Positions 10,237-21,690 of a stretch of DNA of 64,000 bases are shown one piece after another. A program made the translations under genes and the position numbers. The stretch comes from Okapia johnstoni (taxonomy: Eukaryota > Chordata > Mammalia > Artiodactyla > Giraffidae). The stretch lies in assembly GCA_024291935.2 (NCBI GenBank), contig CM044310.1, positions 118,368,213 to 118,432,212 on the forward strand. The letters run 5' to 3'. Each line of letters opens with the position of its first letter. Position 1 is the stretch's first letter. The notes beneath the pieces are model-generated. The model saw nothing but the letters and a program-made list of their open reading frames with translations. It ran no database searches and was not told the DNA's origin.

Positions 10237-10395
10237 GGGGACTTTTCTGGTGGTCCAGTGGATGAGACTCTGTACTTTTAATGCAGGGGGCCCAGGTTCG
10301 ATCCCTAGTCAGGGAATTAGATCCCACATGCCACAACTTAAGACCTAGCTCAGGCTAAATAAATATAAAAAATATATATTTAAAAATATACAAGA
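10237..10395 (+). repeat. tRNA-Glu-derived SINE, sense
   Basis: ggggacttttctggtggtcc, gcccaggttcgatcccta (B-box-like), gatcccacatgccaca, then an A/T-rich tail. Confidence 0.85.
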
Positions 10396-11212
10396 GTAAA
10401 ACAGCACTCATCCTCCTTGGGGTGGATTACATTAAAAGGCATCAGGAATTGATATATAGAGTCAGGAACTATCCATCTCTCTCTATGAGTTCAGCACATA
10501 TTCCAGGAATTATTCCTGCATCCCAAGGACTCTGTACACTGGACCGCTTTCTACCTGGGAAAATCCTGTTTCTGAAATGAGCACCTCTCCAGATTCTTTC
10601 TACACTCCTGCCCTTATGGGTGGGAGAGGGCTCAGAATAAAACAGAAGATACTCACCAGAGTCCTTTAGCTGCCAGGATGGGCGGGCTCAGTGCCAGGGT
10701 CCTCACAGCCAGTACATGTGAGAGGGAGACAGCCAGGCACTGAAATAAAACCTTGTGATGCTGTGACCTCACCTCCCTGCAGAACCACAATTATTATTTC
10801 ACCTGTAGCAGCAATGGCAGTACACGCTAGGGGAGCTGAGAATGTTTTTAAGCAATTCATCCCAGTTCTTGAGTACCAAAAACAACAACATGTCTAGTGA
10901 GTGTCTCCCAAAAGGCTGTCGGGGTGTGTAAGAAGAGTCTTTTTCATGTCTGTGTCTCTGGAGCATTGAAGATCCTACAGGGAAAGATCAAGAAACCCTG
11001 AGGGCCGAGCCATGAGGGACTTCCAGCAAAGCGCGTCTCTCACTGCATCCTCTGCTGTCCTGAGAAGTTCTATTAAAGACTCTAGTTCTTTCCTCTCGCT
11101 CAGACCCCTCTCAAGCTTCCAGACCCCTTCTAAGTTATGGCAAGAGAAATGGGATGACACCAACGAGACTAAGAAGGACAGCTGTTTTGCCAAAAGTTTT
11201 ACTTTCATTTTC
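10396..11212. other. No gene recognised
   Basis: Unassigned sequence of about 800 bases. The longest frames are under 100 codons with no recognisable motif. Confidence 0.35.
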
Positions 11213-11480
11213 TTTTTTTATTTTAAATTTATTTTTATTTGGAGGATAATTGCTTTACAATATTGTGTTGGTTTCTGCCATATATCAACATGAATCAGCC
11301 ATAAGTATACATGTGTCCCCTTCTCTTGAACCTTCCACCACATCCCACCCCTCTAGCTTGTCACAGAGCACCAGATTTGAGCTCCCTGCGTCATACAGCA
11401 AGTTTCCACTGGCTATCGAATTTTACATATGATAATGTATATGTTTCAATACTACTGTCTCAATTTGTTTTAGGTTCAAA
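11213..11480 (-). repeat. Bovid L1 3' region, antisense
   Basis: ggaggataattgctttacaa, caacatgaatcagccataag and ttgtcacagagcaccagatt are the antisense of the bovid-type L1 3' end; a 5'-truncated copy. Confidence 0.88.
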
Positions 11481-11579
11481 GGATTTGTTAACAGCAACAA
11501 CAAAACCACCCATTACATACAAAGTTTCAATTGTTAATAGATGATTCAACTTAATTAATTTCAATATACAGTCATTAGA

Positions 11580-11705
11580 TGGAAAAGGCAATGGCACCCC
11601 ACTCCAGTACTTTTGCCTGGAGAATCCCATGGACGGAGGAGCCTAGTAGGCTGCAGTCAGTGGGGTTGCACAGAGTCGGACACGACTGAAGCGACTTAGC
11701 AGCAG
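11580..11705 (+). repeat. Bov-tA2 SINE with 11-bp target-site duplication
   Basis: ggaaaaggcaatggcacccc to gactgaagcgacttagcagc. The direct repeat cagtcattaga is at 11569-11579 and 11706-11716. The SINE is a single monomer. Confidence 0.93.
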
Positions 11706-11716
11706 CAGTCATTAGA

Positions 11717-12310
11717 AGAAAAGAAGTTAGAAACAAGAGAAGTAACAGCATATATATCTCCAAATTGGGCCAAACCTACATTCAGACTTGAACAGGGCTG
11801 GGAAGTTATGAATGACAGCAATCTAGAGTCCCAGTTGGCAAAGGGGTCCCAGGCAGTGTGTCCACCCCACAGATGAGACTTCAAATTTCAGTTTGAGGGC
11901 TCCTGCTTATAATCCCAGGCCACAAAATGGGATCATCAGTCTGTGTGCAAAAATGCAGCTCTGTGGAGCCTGGGTAGGAAGCTGGCTAGGCCCCCAGAGG
12001 CTCAAGAATTCCAAGACCTTATCTAAAGTGCTAACGGACTTGTGCTTGGAGGCAGGTATGGAATCTAGGCAGTATCTGAGCAGGTCAGGAGCAGGTCAGA
12101 ATCCTGCTCTCCTGATACTGAACCCTGAACAAGACTTCCTTCGTTTTAATTTCCTTAACAGCATGGTAGGCACCAAGTTAACTTGAGGTTTTCTGAAGCT
12201 GTGTGAGGAGCATGTAGAGAATAACAGCATAATTATAAATCATTTTTGTACTATATCCTCAAAGAGGTGGAGGATATAATTCCCACCCTCTTAAGTGTTG
12301 CCTGCATTAA
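11717..12310. other. No gene recognised
   Basis: About 600 bases without a recognisable gene or repeat. Confidence 0.35.
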
Positions 12311-12510
12311 TTACTTTTTAAACAGTATAGTCTGACTACATATAAAATAGATGAACAAGGTCCTGCTGTATAGCACAGGGAGCTATATTCAATATCTTGT
12401 GTTAAAACATAATGGAAAGAATACAAAAAAAATGCACATGTATGTGTAACTGAATCACTACTGTATAGCAAAGATTAACATTGTAAATCAACTATACTTA
12501 AATTTAAAAA
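12311..12510 (+). repeat. L1 3' end, sense
   Basis: gtcctgctgtatagcacagg, ggagctatattcaatatctt and gtaaatcaactatacttaa mark the sense 3' end of an L1. Confidence 0.8.
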
Positions 12511-12594
12511 ACTAAATGCAGCTCTGCATTTTTTCTCTACTACGTTTGTGGAGAGAATTTCTCGGTTCAGAGGTTTGTTTTCATTGTTACTTTT

Positions 12595-12697
12595 TAATTT
12601 TCTTTTTTCATGTTTTTAATTATTGAAATATAGTTGATTTACAGTGTTCTGTTAGGTTCAGGTGTACAGCACAGTGATTCAGTTTTACATACATATA
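12595..12697 (-). repeat. L1 3' end, antisense
   Basis: ttattgaaatatagttgatt and ttcaggtgtacagcacagtg are antisense L1 3' text, cut by the next SINE. Confidence 0.8.
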
Positions 12698-12707
12698 TTC
12701 ACACCCT

Positions 12708-12899
12708 TGGGCTTCCCGTGTGGCTCAGCTGCTAAAGAATCCACCTGCAATGCGGGAGACCTGGGTTTGATCCCTGGGTTGGGAAGATCCCCTGGAGAAC
12801 GGAAAGGCTACCCACTCCAGTGTTCAGGCCTGGAGAATTCCATGGACTGCATAGTCCATGGGGTGCAAACAGCTGGACACAACTGAGCGACTTGCACTG
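12708..12899 (+). repeat. Bov-tA SINE with 10-bp target-site duplication
   Basis: Sense Bov-tA (gcttcccgtgtggctcagct to gacacaactgagcgacttg). The duplication ttcacaccct is at 12698-12707 and 12900-12909. It sits at the left edge of the upstream block of duplicon A. Confidence 0.94.
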
Positions 12900-12904
12900 T
12901 TCAC

Positions 12905-13675
12905 ACCCTAATCTTGTCAACAACCCTACCCGTTTTGAAACTCTGAAGGAGAAAGAAGACGGCAAGACTATTACTGTTGATCCTTATCACATATCCCCCA
13001 CCGGACTATATAAACTCTCCCTGCTCCCTGCTCACCAGGCACAGTTCTTGAGGTGCTAGGCCCCTGTATCCCCACTCTGCCTGGCAAAGTTATAAAGCTA
13101 CTCTTTCTTTCTCCTCCATAACTGTCTCCACGTTTCAGGTTGGCCTTGGTGCATCAAGAGCCAAGATTTTGGCATCAATATAACCTCTGAGTTCTTGTTC
13201 AATTTAACAGCAACCCAGACCTCTGACTTGACTTGATGATTTAGAGCAACATTCCTTCAACAGGAATCGATGTCTCTAGGGTGTGACAAGACCATACACA
13301 ACACAGCCACAAAGGGACACGCAGGACCCTTCAGCATCATTCAAAGGTATATACGCCAAGGTTCTCGGGCCTTTGTTATTGTCTTATTAGTTTAATATTC
13401 CTAACGTTCCATTTTCAACTATAGCATGTGTATTTATCATTTTTGACTTTTGCTTGTTACAGTTTATGGTGACAGAGTTGAAGCTTACTTCAGACCCTCT
13501 AATTGTGGAAAATAGCAAAGATTAAAGACTTCAAGTTCCAGGAAACGGCTTACTGTCAAGACCCACCCTTCCCCATTATCACTGATTTAAGACTCCCACT
13601 AGGTCCCTTGTTTACCTGGGGAAAAGCCAGACACAGACCGATCAAAATTCCCTTCTTCGGACTATCAGTGATTAC
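12905..13675 (+). repeat. Upstream block of duplicon A
   Basis: This stretch recurs at 42758-43475 and 50605-51362 with the same order of words: ccttatcacatat, gcatcaagagccaag-like, aatttaacagcaacccagac, ctctgacttga, tttatggtgacagagttgaa, gcttacttcagaccct. Each time it precedes a GC-rich zinc-finger promoter, so it is part of the duplicated unit. A TATA-like tatataaactc near 13008 and a gttataaagctactcttt near 13089 could be remnants of a retroviral LTR. That origin is a guess. Confidence 0.7.
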
Positions 13676-14480
13676 CCGACGCTGGCCCCGCCCACCGTGC
13701 CCTGAGGCCCCGCCTCCCCACCCGAGGCCCCACGCGGGCCCCGCCCACCGCGCCCGCGGTCCCCGCGCTGGCCCCGTTCTCTCCACGGCCCGCCCCCCTT
13801 GCGGCCTCGCCCCGCCTAGGCCCCGCCCCCCAGGTCGCTCAGCTTTTTCACTCCTCGTGCGCGCAGTTTCTCACACACCCGGAAGCTGAGAGCCGAGAGA
13901 GAAGGTGTCGCTGCGCAGCGTGAGTTTCTGTCTTTTAGTCAGAACTGAGCCTCGCAGTTTCCTTTCTTCTGTACCCGGGGTCTCAGGGTCGCTGCAGACC
14001 GTGAGTCCCCGCGCCCGCCCCACCGCCCCCAGCAAATTCAGACGTCTCCGTAGGTGCTTACCTTTCGGTTTCAAGTCGCTCTGGAGCCGGTTCTTGCCTT
14101 CGTTCCACTTAGACGCTGCCTTTCGCACCGCTTTCCAGCTTAAAACCCTTCGCTGACCTCACTGACCCCTCTGCCGCTCCTGCACCGCATAAAATCCCCT
14201 CCCCTGAGGTGGATTTACTCTCACCACCGCCCCCAGCCTTGCCCTCTCGGCCCCTGAGGTCGGCTCCGGCCACCACTCTCCCAGAGAGGCCGCGTCCTCT
14301 GCCCGTCCGGAGACCCCCGCCTCCGTCCCAGCCCCGCTGTCGTCGCGTCTCCTCAGGCCGGTCCTTCTGCCCCACAGGCGTTCCCTTCAGAGTGACCTTT
14401 CCTCTAAACCCGTGTTGGCAGAGGTGACCTGGGTCAACCATGTGACACCCGTGGTCTTCGGTTCCAAATTCCACCCGCTG
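13676..14480 (+). promoter_or_regulatory. CpG-rich promoter A of the complete zinc-finger gene
   Basis: GC boxes of the type ccccgccc recur at 13680-13835, followed by exon 1 and a CpG-rich first part of intron 1 to about 14480. The same order of landmarks (exon 1 region, ctcgcagt..cctttc, gcttaaaac, cctcactgacccctctgcc, cataaaatcc, cgaggtgg, cacatggtc-like end) is found in copies B, C and D. TATA-less GC-rich promoters are usual for KRAB-zinc-finger genes. Confidence 0.75.
13852..13919 (+). other. Predicted noncoding exon 1 of gene A
   Basis: Exon 1 of KRAB-zinc-finger genes is usually a short 5' UTR exon. The stretch with acccggaagctgagagccga and ctgcgcagc ends at a strong donor GTGAGT (13920-13925). 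Copy D has the equivalent donor at 54175-54180. The 5' end of the exon (transcription start) is not visible and the left limit is approximate. Confidence 0.55.
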
Positions 14481-14499
14481 GAAGACAGGCTCTTGCGGG

Positions 14500-15240
14500 A
14501 GGGGTCTTCTTATTCGGTCGCCATCCCTGTAAAGTGGGCAAGGGGGGGTGGTCAGGAGAAGCAGAGACAGCGACTCCTAGAGAAATAGAAAGTTGAGAAA
14601 AGCACGAGGGGGAGGCGATGGCAATGAAGAGGATTGTGAGGCCCTTGGAAGAGACAGCTTCATGAAAGAGAAGAAGCTTTGGAGGTAGCTGATGGGGAAG
14701 GGAGAGACGTTTGGGGAAAAGCAGGATCTCCGGAGAGATGAAGCTAAGCAGAATAGGAGAGCGGCCCTTGCTCAGCGGTAGCAGCGGGGAAACTGGTGAA
14801 GCGCTTCATTCTGATGGTGCAGGCGAGAGGGTGAGACTTGGAGCCTTGATGGTGCTGGGACAGACGGAGACCTGGACGGAAATCTGCCCCCAAGCATGCG
14901 GCCGGGGGGGGGGGGTGCGCACGGGGTCGAGGGGAATGTCACAGGGGTAAGAGGGAGAGAGCGGAGAAGCAGCTCGGATGGGAGAAGAAAGAGGCGGAAA
15001 TATTAATACTTGGAGATTTAGGACAATCAGGTTGGGGGAAAAAGAGCAACAGAGAAGTTATGAGCGGCAGATTGCGCAGGACTGGTGTGAGAGAAGAAAT
15101 AGAAGGGCAGTAACCGCCCAGAGCAGAGGGGAACAAAAGGACAGAGAGAGAGGAAAAAACCAGACAAACAGACGGAGGGGAACGCGTATTAGTGAAGAAA
15201 GAGGAGTGACCTGGACCCATGTGAGTCGGTTGGATATGAA
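14500..15240 (+). repeat. Purine-rich start of intron 1 (copy A)
   Basis: A long plus-strand purine-rich tract (gagaagcagagacagcgact, aagaggattgtgaggc, gagagatgaagc) contains a G run near 14906-14915. It is shared with 54800-55610 (copy D) and, more diverged, with 44580-45190 (copy C). Confidence 0.6.
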
Positions 15241-15251
15241 TTTGGATATCA

Positions 15252-15369
15252 GTTCAGTTCAGTTCAGTCCAGTCGCTCAGTCGTGTCCGACTCTTTGCGA
15301 CCCCATGAATCGCAGCACGCCAGGCCTCCCCGTCCATCACCAACTCCCGGAGTTTACCCAAACCCATGT
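15252..15369 (-). repeat. BovB 3' end, 118 bp, with 7-bp target-site duplication
   Basis: agttcagttcagttcagtcc followed by cgtccatcaccaactcccgg is the extreme 3' end of BovB in antisense, heavily 5' truncated. The direct repeat gatatca is at 15245-15251 and 15370-15376. Confidence 0.88.
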
Positions 15370-15785
15370 GATATCATAACTTTATAGTCTAATAAATATA
15401 AAAGTTTATATAGATGATGAGAATTGCAAAATTCCACTCTCTAATGCTTGTGTGTTTTGTATTTATTTTTATCAGAAGATAACTTCCATTTGCAATCCTT
15501 CAACCAGAGACATGGAATAGGGTGTGTGTGTGTTTGGAGCAAGAGAAAATTGTCACTTCATGGTGCCTATTTAAAGGAAAATTACAACTCCTTTTTCTGG
15601 TAATTTTTTTCATTGTTCTTTTTGCAGCTTGAACTAAATCTTATCGTTCAATTCCTACTTTCCTATAAATAATAACTTCTGAAGTTGCTTTGCTGAAATT
15701 GCTGGGCATCCTGTAATCAACTCATGTGATTTTCTAAATTTATGTTCATAGTATTTTCTGACTTTGACACCAGAATTATGTAGGA

Positions 15786-15812
15786 TATATATATGTATAT
15801 AATTGTGTAGGC

Positions 15813-15843
<31 letters not shown>

Positions 15844-15931
15844 ATAATGGTGTAGGCTGTATATATATACGTATATATAAAATGGTGTAGGCTATATATA
15901 TATATGTATGTATGTATAATTGTGTAGGCTA
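15786..15931. repeat. TA/TG microsatellite cluster
   Basis: Several copies of a tgtgtaggctatatatat-like unit are mixed with a (TG)n run at about 15821-15843. It directly abuts the BovB insertion. Confidence 0.85.
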
Positions 15932-18770
15932 TCAGTTCAGTTCAGTCGCTCAGTCATATCCGACTCTTTGCAACCCCATGGACTGCAGCATGCCAGGCTT
16001 CCCTGTCTGTCACCAACTCCCGGAACTTGCTCAAACTAATGTCCATCAAGTCAGTGATGCCATCCAACCATCTCATCTTCTGTTGTCCCCTTCTCCTCCT
16101 GCCTTCAATCTTTCCCAGCATCAGTCTTTTTAATGAGTCAGTTCTTCGCATCAGGTGGCAAAAATATTGGAGTTTCAGCTTCAGCATCAGTCCTTCCAAT
16201 GAATATTCAGGACTGATTTTCTTTAGAATTGACTGGTTGGATCTCCTTGCAATACAAGACACTCTTAGGAGTTTTCTCCAACACCACAGTTCAAAAGCGT
16301 CAATTCTTCAGCACTCAGCTTTCTTTATAGTCCAACTCTCACATCCATACATGACTACTGGAAAAACCATAGCTTTGACTAGACAGACCTTTGTCGGCAA
16401 AGTAATGTCTCTGCATTTTAATATGCTGTCTAGGTTGGTCATAGCTTTTCTTCCAGGGAGCAAGAATCTTTTAATTTCATGGCTGCAGTCACCATCTGCA
16501 GTGATTTTGGAGCCCAGAAAACTAAAGTCTGTCACTGTTTCCATTGTTTCCCCATCTATATGCCATGAAGTGATGGGACCTGATGCCATGTTCTTTGTTT
16601 TCTAATGTTGAGCTTTAAGTCAACTTTTTCACTCTCCTCTTTCACTTTCATCAAGAGGCTCTTTAGTTATTCTTTGCTTTCTGCCATTTGCATATCTGAG
16701 GTTATTGATATTTTTCCTAGCAATCTTGATTCCATTTTGTGCTTCATACAGGCTAGCATTTCTCATGATGTACTCTGCATATAAGTTAAATAAGTAGGGT
16801 GACAATATACAGCCTTGACGTGCTCCTTTTGCAATTTGGAACCAATCTGTTCCATGTCCGGTTCTAACTTGTTTCTTGACCTGCATACAGGTTTCTCAGA
16901 AGGCAGATCAGGTGATCTGGTATTCCCATCTCTTGAAGAATTTTCCACCGTTTGTTGTGATCTACACTGTCAGAGGCTTTGGCATAATCAGTAAAGCAAA
17001 AGTAAATGTTTTTCTGGTATTCTCTTGCTTTATCGATGATCCAAAGGATGTTGGTAATTTGACCTCTGGTTCCTCTGCCTTTTCTAAATCCAGCTTGTAC
17101 GTCTGAAAATTCACAGTTCACATAATATTGAATCCTGGGTTGGAGAATTTTGAGCATTATTTTGCTAGCATGTGAGATGAGTGCAACTGTGCGGTTTTAA
17201 ACTTTCTTTGGCATTGCCTTTCTTTGGGATTGGAATGAAAACTGACCTTTTCCAGTCTTGTGGCCACTGCTGAGTTTTCCAAATTTGCTGGCATATTGAG
17301 TGCAGCACTTTCACAGCATCACCTTTGAGGATTTGAAATAGCTCAACTTGAATTCCATCATCTCCACTAGCTTTGTTCACAGTGATGCTTCCTAAGGTCC
17401 ACTTGACTTCATATTCCAGGATGTCTGGCTCTAGGTGAGTGATCACACCATGGTGATTATCTGGGTCACGAAGATCTTTTTTGTATAGTTCTTATGTGTA
17501 TTCTTGCCACTTCTTCTTAATATCTTCTGCTTCTGTTAGGTCCATACCATTTCTGTCCTTTATCGAGCCCATCTTTGCATGAAGTGTTCCCTTGGTATCT
17601 CTAATTTTCTTGAAGAGTTCTCTAGTCTTTCCCATTCTATTGTTTTCCTCTGTTTCTTTGCATTGATCACTGAGGAAGGCTTTCTTATCTATCCTTGCTA
17701 TCCTTTGGAACTCTGCATTCGATGGGTATAGCTTTCCTTTTCTCCTTTTCATTTCGCTTCTCTTCTTTTCTCAGCTATTTGTAAGGCCTCCTCAGACAAC
17801 CATTTTGCCTTTGTGCATTTCTTTTTCTTGGGGATGGTCTTGAACATTGCCTCCTGTACAATGTCACCAACCTCCATTTATAGCTCTTCAGGCACTCTGT
17901 CTATCAGATCTAGTCCCTTGAATCTATTTGTCACTTCTACTGTATAATCATAAGGAATTTGATTTAGGTCATACCTGAATGGTCTAGTGGTTTTCCCTAC
18001 TTTCTTCAATTTAAGTCTGAATTTGGCAATAAGGAGTTCATTATCTGAGCCACAGTCAGCTCCCAGTCCTGTTTTTGCTGACTGTATAGAGCTTCTCCAT
18101 CTTTGACTGCAAAGAATATAATCAATCTGATTTCAGTGTTGACCATCTGGTGTTGTCCATGTGTAGAGTCTTCTCTTGTGTTGTTGGAAGAGGGTGTAAA
18201 CACCCTCACTAAAACACCCTCACCAAACACTCACCTATGACCAGTGAGTTCTCTTGGCAAAACTCTGTCAGCCTTTGCCCTGCTTCATTCTGTACTCCAA
18301 GGCCAAATTTGCCTGTTACTCCAGGTATCTGTTGACTTCCTACTTTTGCATTTCAATCCCCTGTGGTGAAAAGGACATCTTTTTTGGGTGTTAGTTCTAG
18401 AAGGTCTTGTAGGTCTTCATAGAACTGTTCAACTTTAGCTTCTTTAGCATTACTGATTGGGGCATAGATTTGAATTACTGTGATATTGAGTGGTTTGCCT
18501 TGGAAATAAACCAAGATCATTCTGTTGTTTTTGATATTATACCCAAGTACTGCGTTTTGGATTCTTTTGTTGACTATGATGGCTACTCCATTTCTTCTAA
18601 GGGATTCTTGCCCACAGTAGTAGATATAATGGTCATCTGAATTAAATTTGCCCATTCCAGTCCATTTGAGTTCACTGATTCCTAAAATGTCTTGTTATAT
18701 CCTGTTTGACCACTTCCAATTTACCTTGATTCATGGACCTAACATTCCAGGTTCCTATGCAAAACCGCTT
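15932..18770 (-). mobile_element. BovB LINE, 2.8 kb, antisense, defective
   Basis: Long antisense BovB (RTE clade) with its 3' end at 15932. On the minus strand the 5' side encodes the APE-type endonuclease start (IGTWNVRSMNQGKLEVVKQ around 18700), then endonuclease (QIYAPISNAKEAKVEQFYED) and reverse-transcriptase pieces (ASDSVDHNKRWKILQEMGI, GARQGCILSPYLFNLYAEY). Stops and frameshifts break the frame. The catalytic YADD box has lost its aspartates (RYANG near 16690). It cannot make an active polymerase. It lies in intron 1 of gene A. Confidence 0.93.
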
Positions 18771-19018
18771 AAAGATGGCAGAGTAGAAGGATGTGCACTC
18801 ATCTTCTCCTTTGAGAACTCCAAAATTACAACTCGCTGCTGAACAAACATCGACAGGAGAATGTTGGATCCCACCAAAAAGAGATACCGCACATCCAAGA
18901 GCAAAGGAGAAGCCCCAGCAAGACGGTAGGAGGGGCGAAATCACCATACCCGCCAGAGTCGCTCGGAAGGCTCAAACATAACCTTGTTCACACCAGGACC
19001 CAGAGACCCCACAGAGTG
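18771..19018 (+). repeat. Bovid L1 5' UTR start, sense, 3' truncated
   Basis: agatggcagagtagaaggat, gtaggaggggcgaaatcacc and neighbouring words match the extreme 5' end of the bovid L1 seen again at 34366. Only about 250 bases are present. It meets the 5' end of the BovB head to head and runs into a microsatellite. Confidence 0.75.
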
Positions 19019-19020
19019 TA

Positions 19021-19026
19021 GTGTAT

Positions 19027-19057
<31 letters not shown>

Positions 19058-19170
19058 TATATATATGTATACACATACACATATATATATGTGTGTATAT
19101 ATGTGTGTATATGTATATATGTATAGATATATAAAATTGGGTAGGATATATATATATATATATATATATA
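19021..19170. repeat. CA/TA microsatellite
   Basis: (AC)n at about 19027-19053, then mixed tatatg/tgtgtatat, then (TA)n at about 19147-19170. Confidence 0.93.
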
Positions 19171-19310
19171 TTTGGCTGTGCCTGGTCTTAGTTGCAGTAT
19201 GTGAACTCTTAGTTGCAGTACATGAGATCTAATTCCCCCACCAGGGATTGAATCCAGGCTCCCTGAATCGGGAGCTCCAAGTCTTAGCCACTGGACCACC
19301 ATGGATGTCC
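19171..19310 (-). repeat. tRNA-Glu-derived SINE, antisense
   Basis: tttggctgtgcctggtctta to ctggaccaccatggatgtcc; the tRNA-like head is at the right end. Confidence 0.82.
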
Positions 19311-19379
19311 GTTTGTAGGGTTTTGGGGTTTTTTTTGGTTTGTTTTTGTTAATTACAAATTGTTTCCCTTTTAAATTTG

Positions 19380-20741
19380 TTTCTGGTTTAGAGAAAGCCT
19401 ATGACTTTCTTCTTTTATCTTGTATACTGGAAATATTCTTTGGTAACTAGTAAAGAATTTTAGACTGTCTCCCAGTGGATACTGGGTAAAGATGTCCATG
19501 GTCTTTTCTCTCAAGAGTTGGAAGCTTATCTCACCTAGGTAGTCTGATACTCCATTTTCTTTGCTTTCACGTCATCTATTACAACATGAGTCATGAGCTC
19601 CTAAGCAGATGTCTCCACTCGCGTCCTGGAAGCTGACCCTTTTCTCACAGTTCCCTCTGCCCTGGTCACGTTCACCTTTTCTCTGCTCCCAAACATCAAC
19701 CCCTGTTCTGTCTCAGCTCTCACCTCCTGCTTGACCCTTTGTCTCTGGAGCATCGCTGCTCTGGCCCTTTCTCCTCCTTCAGGTCTTGGCCAGAGCTGTC
19801 TCCCCACCCTCTCCTGCTCATCTTCTGAAGTTCCCTTCACCTGCCGTTCTCTGTCTCATGACCCAGGTTTTATTGCTCCCACATCAGTCTCCTCTATCAG
19901 AAATGCTCTTCTCCTTTGATTATTTTGGGTCTTTCCTGTTTCCCCTCCATTGGAGGGTACCTGATCTCTGTCTTCTTTCCAGGACACCTGTGACACTTCC
20001 CTTTGGGAAGATTTAGATGCTGGGGGCTGGGGTTGGGTGGAATACTCCTCAGGGAAGAACAAGGAGCTTGGACAGGTGATGAGGTTAGTTCCCATATTTG
20101 TTCTGGAAATTTCAACTTGAATTGAACTAAACCTGCTATGACTACTTATTTACTCACAATAAGAGCAAAATGATATGCACGAGGCTTAGCCCTGCATAAC
20201 CAGTGTCCCCCATGCAGTGTCCTGAGGTGCCCCCATGTTCATTCCACTGTGTCTCTGCTCCACTATATCCCCCAGGTCTTCCAAATTGTGTGCTTCCGGG
20301 GCGAGCTGCCATCTCGGACGGGAGCTTTGCCTTGCAGCAGTTCATCTGCTCAGAGTCAGGGATACTGACTACACTTTGCTGAGGATGCAGAGAAGCTTAG
20401 GAGTCTGGGGGTGGGCATGCAGGAGGCCCCCCTTGAAGCTGGGGTGCCTTGCAATTTGCTCTGAGTGGGGAGGACAGGAGACGGTGAGAGCAGGGCTGTC
20501 TTTCTCTGTCTTTCTCTCTCTCGGTGACTTCCTCACCAAACACCATCCAGCCAATCCTCAAAACGCCTTTAAAACTAGACTCCATGATGTCCCGCGTTGC
20601 TGGCGAGGTTTCCAGGGAGGGCCTGCTTCTTGATCTCCATACTGAATGCCCAGTGTCCTGCTGTTTGCAGCACTGTTCATGCCTGTTGCAGTGCCTCTGC
20701 CCATGGGTGCCTTTTAGCCTGATTTGTTCATGCGTGCCTGA
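19380..20741 (+). repeat. Duplicon A intron 1, part shared with D
   Basis: No gene. By eye this aligns in order with duplicon D at 56200-57100 and 60050-60580. Shared words include ttggtaactagtaaa, atcagaaatgc, ttgattatttt/ttgattatttgg, gttcatctgctcagag and tgatctccatactgaatgcc/tggtctccatactaagtgcc. It shows that the intron was copied together with promoter and exon 2. Short open frames within it are not supported as genes. Confidence 0.65.
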
Positions 20742-20958
20742 GGTGTGTGTGTGCTCAGTCGTGTCCGACTCTTTTGTAGCCCCACAGACTGTAGCCCGCC
20801 AGGCTCCTCTGTCCATGGAATTTTCCAGGCAAGAATACTGGAGTGGGTTGCCTTTTCATTCTCCAAGGGATCTTCCCAACCCAGGGATCGAACCCACATC
20901 TCTTGCATCTCCTGTGTTGGCAGGCAGATGTGTTACCACTAGTGCCACCTGGGAAGCC
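20742..20958 (-). repeat. Bov-tA SINE
   Basis: Antisense Bov-tA (gtgctcagtcgtgtccgact, ggcaagaatactggagtggg, gccacctgggaagcc). It is absent at the equivalent place in duplicon D, so it postdates the duplication. Confidence 0.93.
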
Positions 20959-21497
20959 TGGAGGAAATGTCAAGACCTGAGGAAAAGTGGAGCGAAGACT
21001 TTAGGGGTCTGCAGGAGGGATGTGGCAGCAAGTGTGGGCCTCCAGAGGAGCCCAGTGAGCGGTGTGCCCTTCCCATGCATGGCTTGGGTTTCAAGGGGTG
21101 TGGGGAATTTTCGGAAAGGGGCATCTCAGTTCTGACTGGAGCATCTAGATGTGGATTCACGGGGAGCTGCGGGGCTGTGTGGCTCGGGCTTGGTGCCATA
21201 GTGTCTTTTCTCAGGTTCCCTGGGACGCAGAGGCAGAGATTGAGTTGTTGGTTTTGTTTTTTGAGGTTGAGATTTTCAGGCATGGGTTTCATAGGGAAAG
21301 CCATGATCACACCTGAAGAGGAATTAGGAAGAGGAATGTTATCCTTTGTTGTTAACCAAAGCCTGAGAGGAGCCCGCAGGGAGCTCTGGGAGCAGGAGAA
21401 TGGCTGCCTTGGCCCTGGGGGGAAAGGGGGTGGATTCAGGAGATGCCCTACAGTACCCACTCCATACCATGGATTTTGTGGGGTCTTTTGGTGCTGG
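20959..21497 (+). repeat. Duplicon A intron 1, part shared with D
   Basis: Colinear by eye with 60930-61270 (gtgggcctcc/gtgggcctct, ggatgtgg, catagtgtctt). A frame of 180 codons at 20967-21509 overlaps it. The paralogous D stretch is full of indels and stops, so I do not call a protein. Confidence 0.55.
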
Positions 21498-21690
21498 TTT
21501 AGTCCCTAACTCATATCTGACTCTTGTGACCGCATAGACTGTAGCCCACCGGGCTCCTCTGCCCATGGGATTTCCCAGACAAAAATACTGGAGTGAATTG
21601 CTATATCCTTCTTCAGGGGATCTTCCCGACCCAGGGACTGAACCCATGTCTCTTGCATTGGCAGGTGGCTTCTTTACCACTGAGCCACCA
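21498..21690 (-). repeat. Bov-tA SINE
   Basis: Antisense Bov-tA (ctgtagcccaccgggctcct, cagacaaaaatactggagtg, ctgagccaccagc). Confidence 0.92.

Noticed and set aside
20967..21509. Open frame of 180 codons on the plus strand
   Set aside because: It lies in intron 1. The paralogous stretch in duplicon D is full of indels, there is no known domain, and part overlaps duplicated noncoding sequence and a SINE edge.
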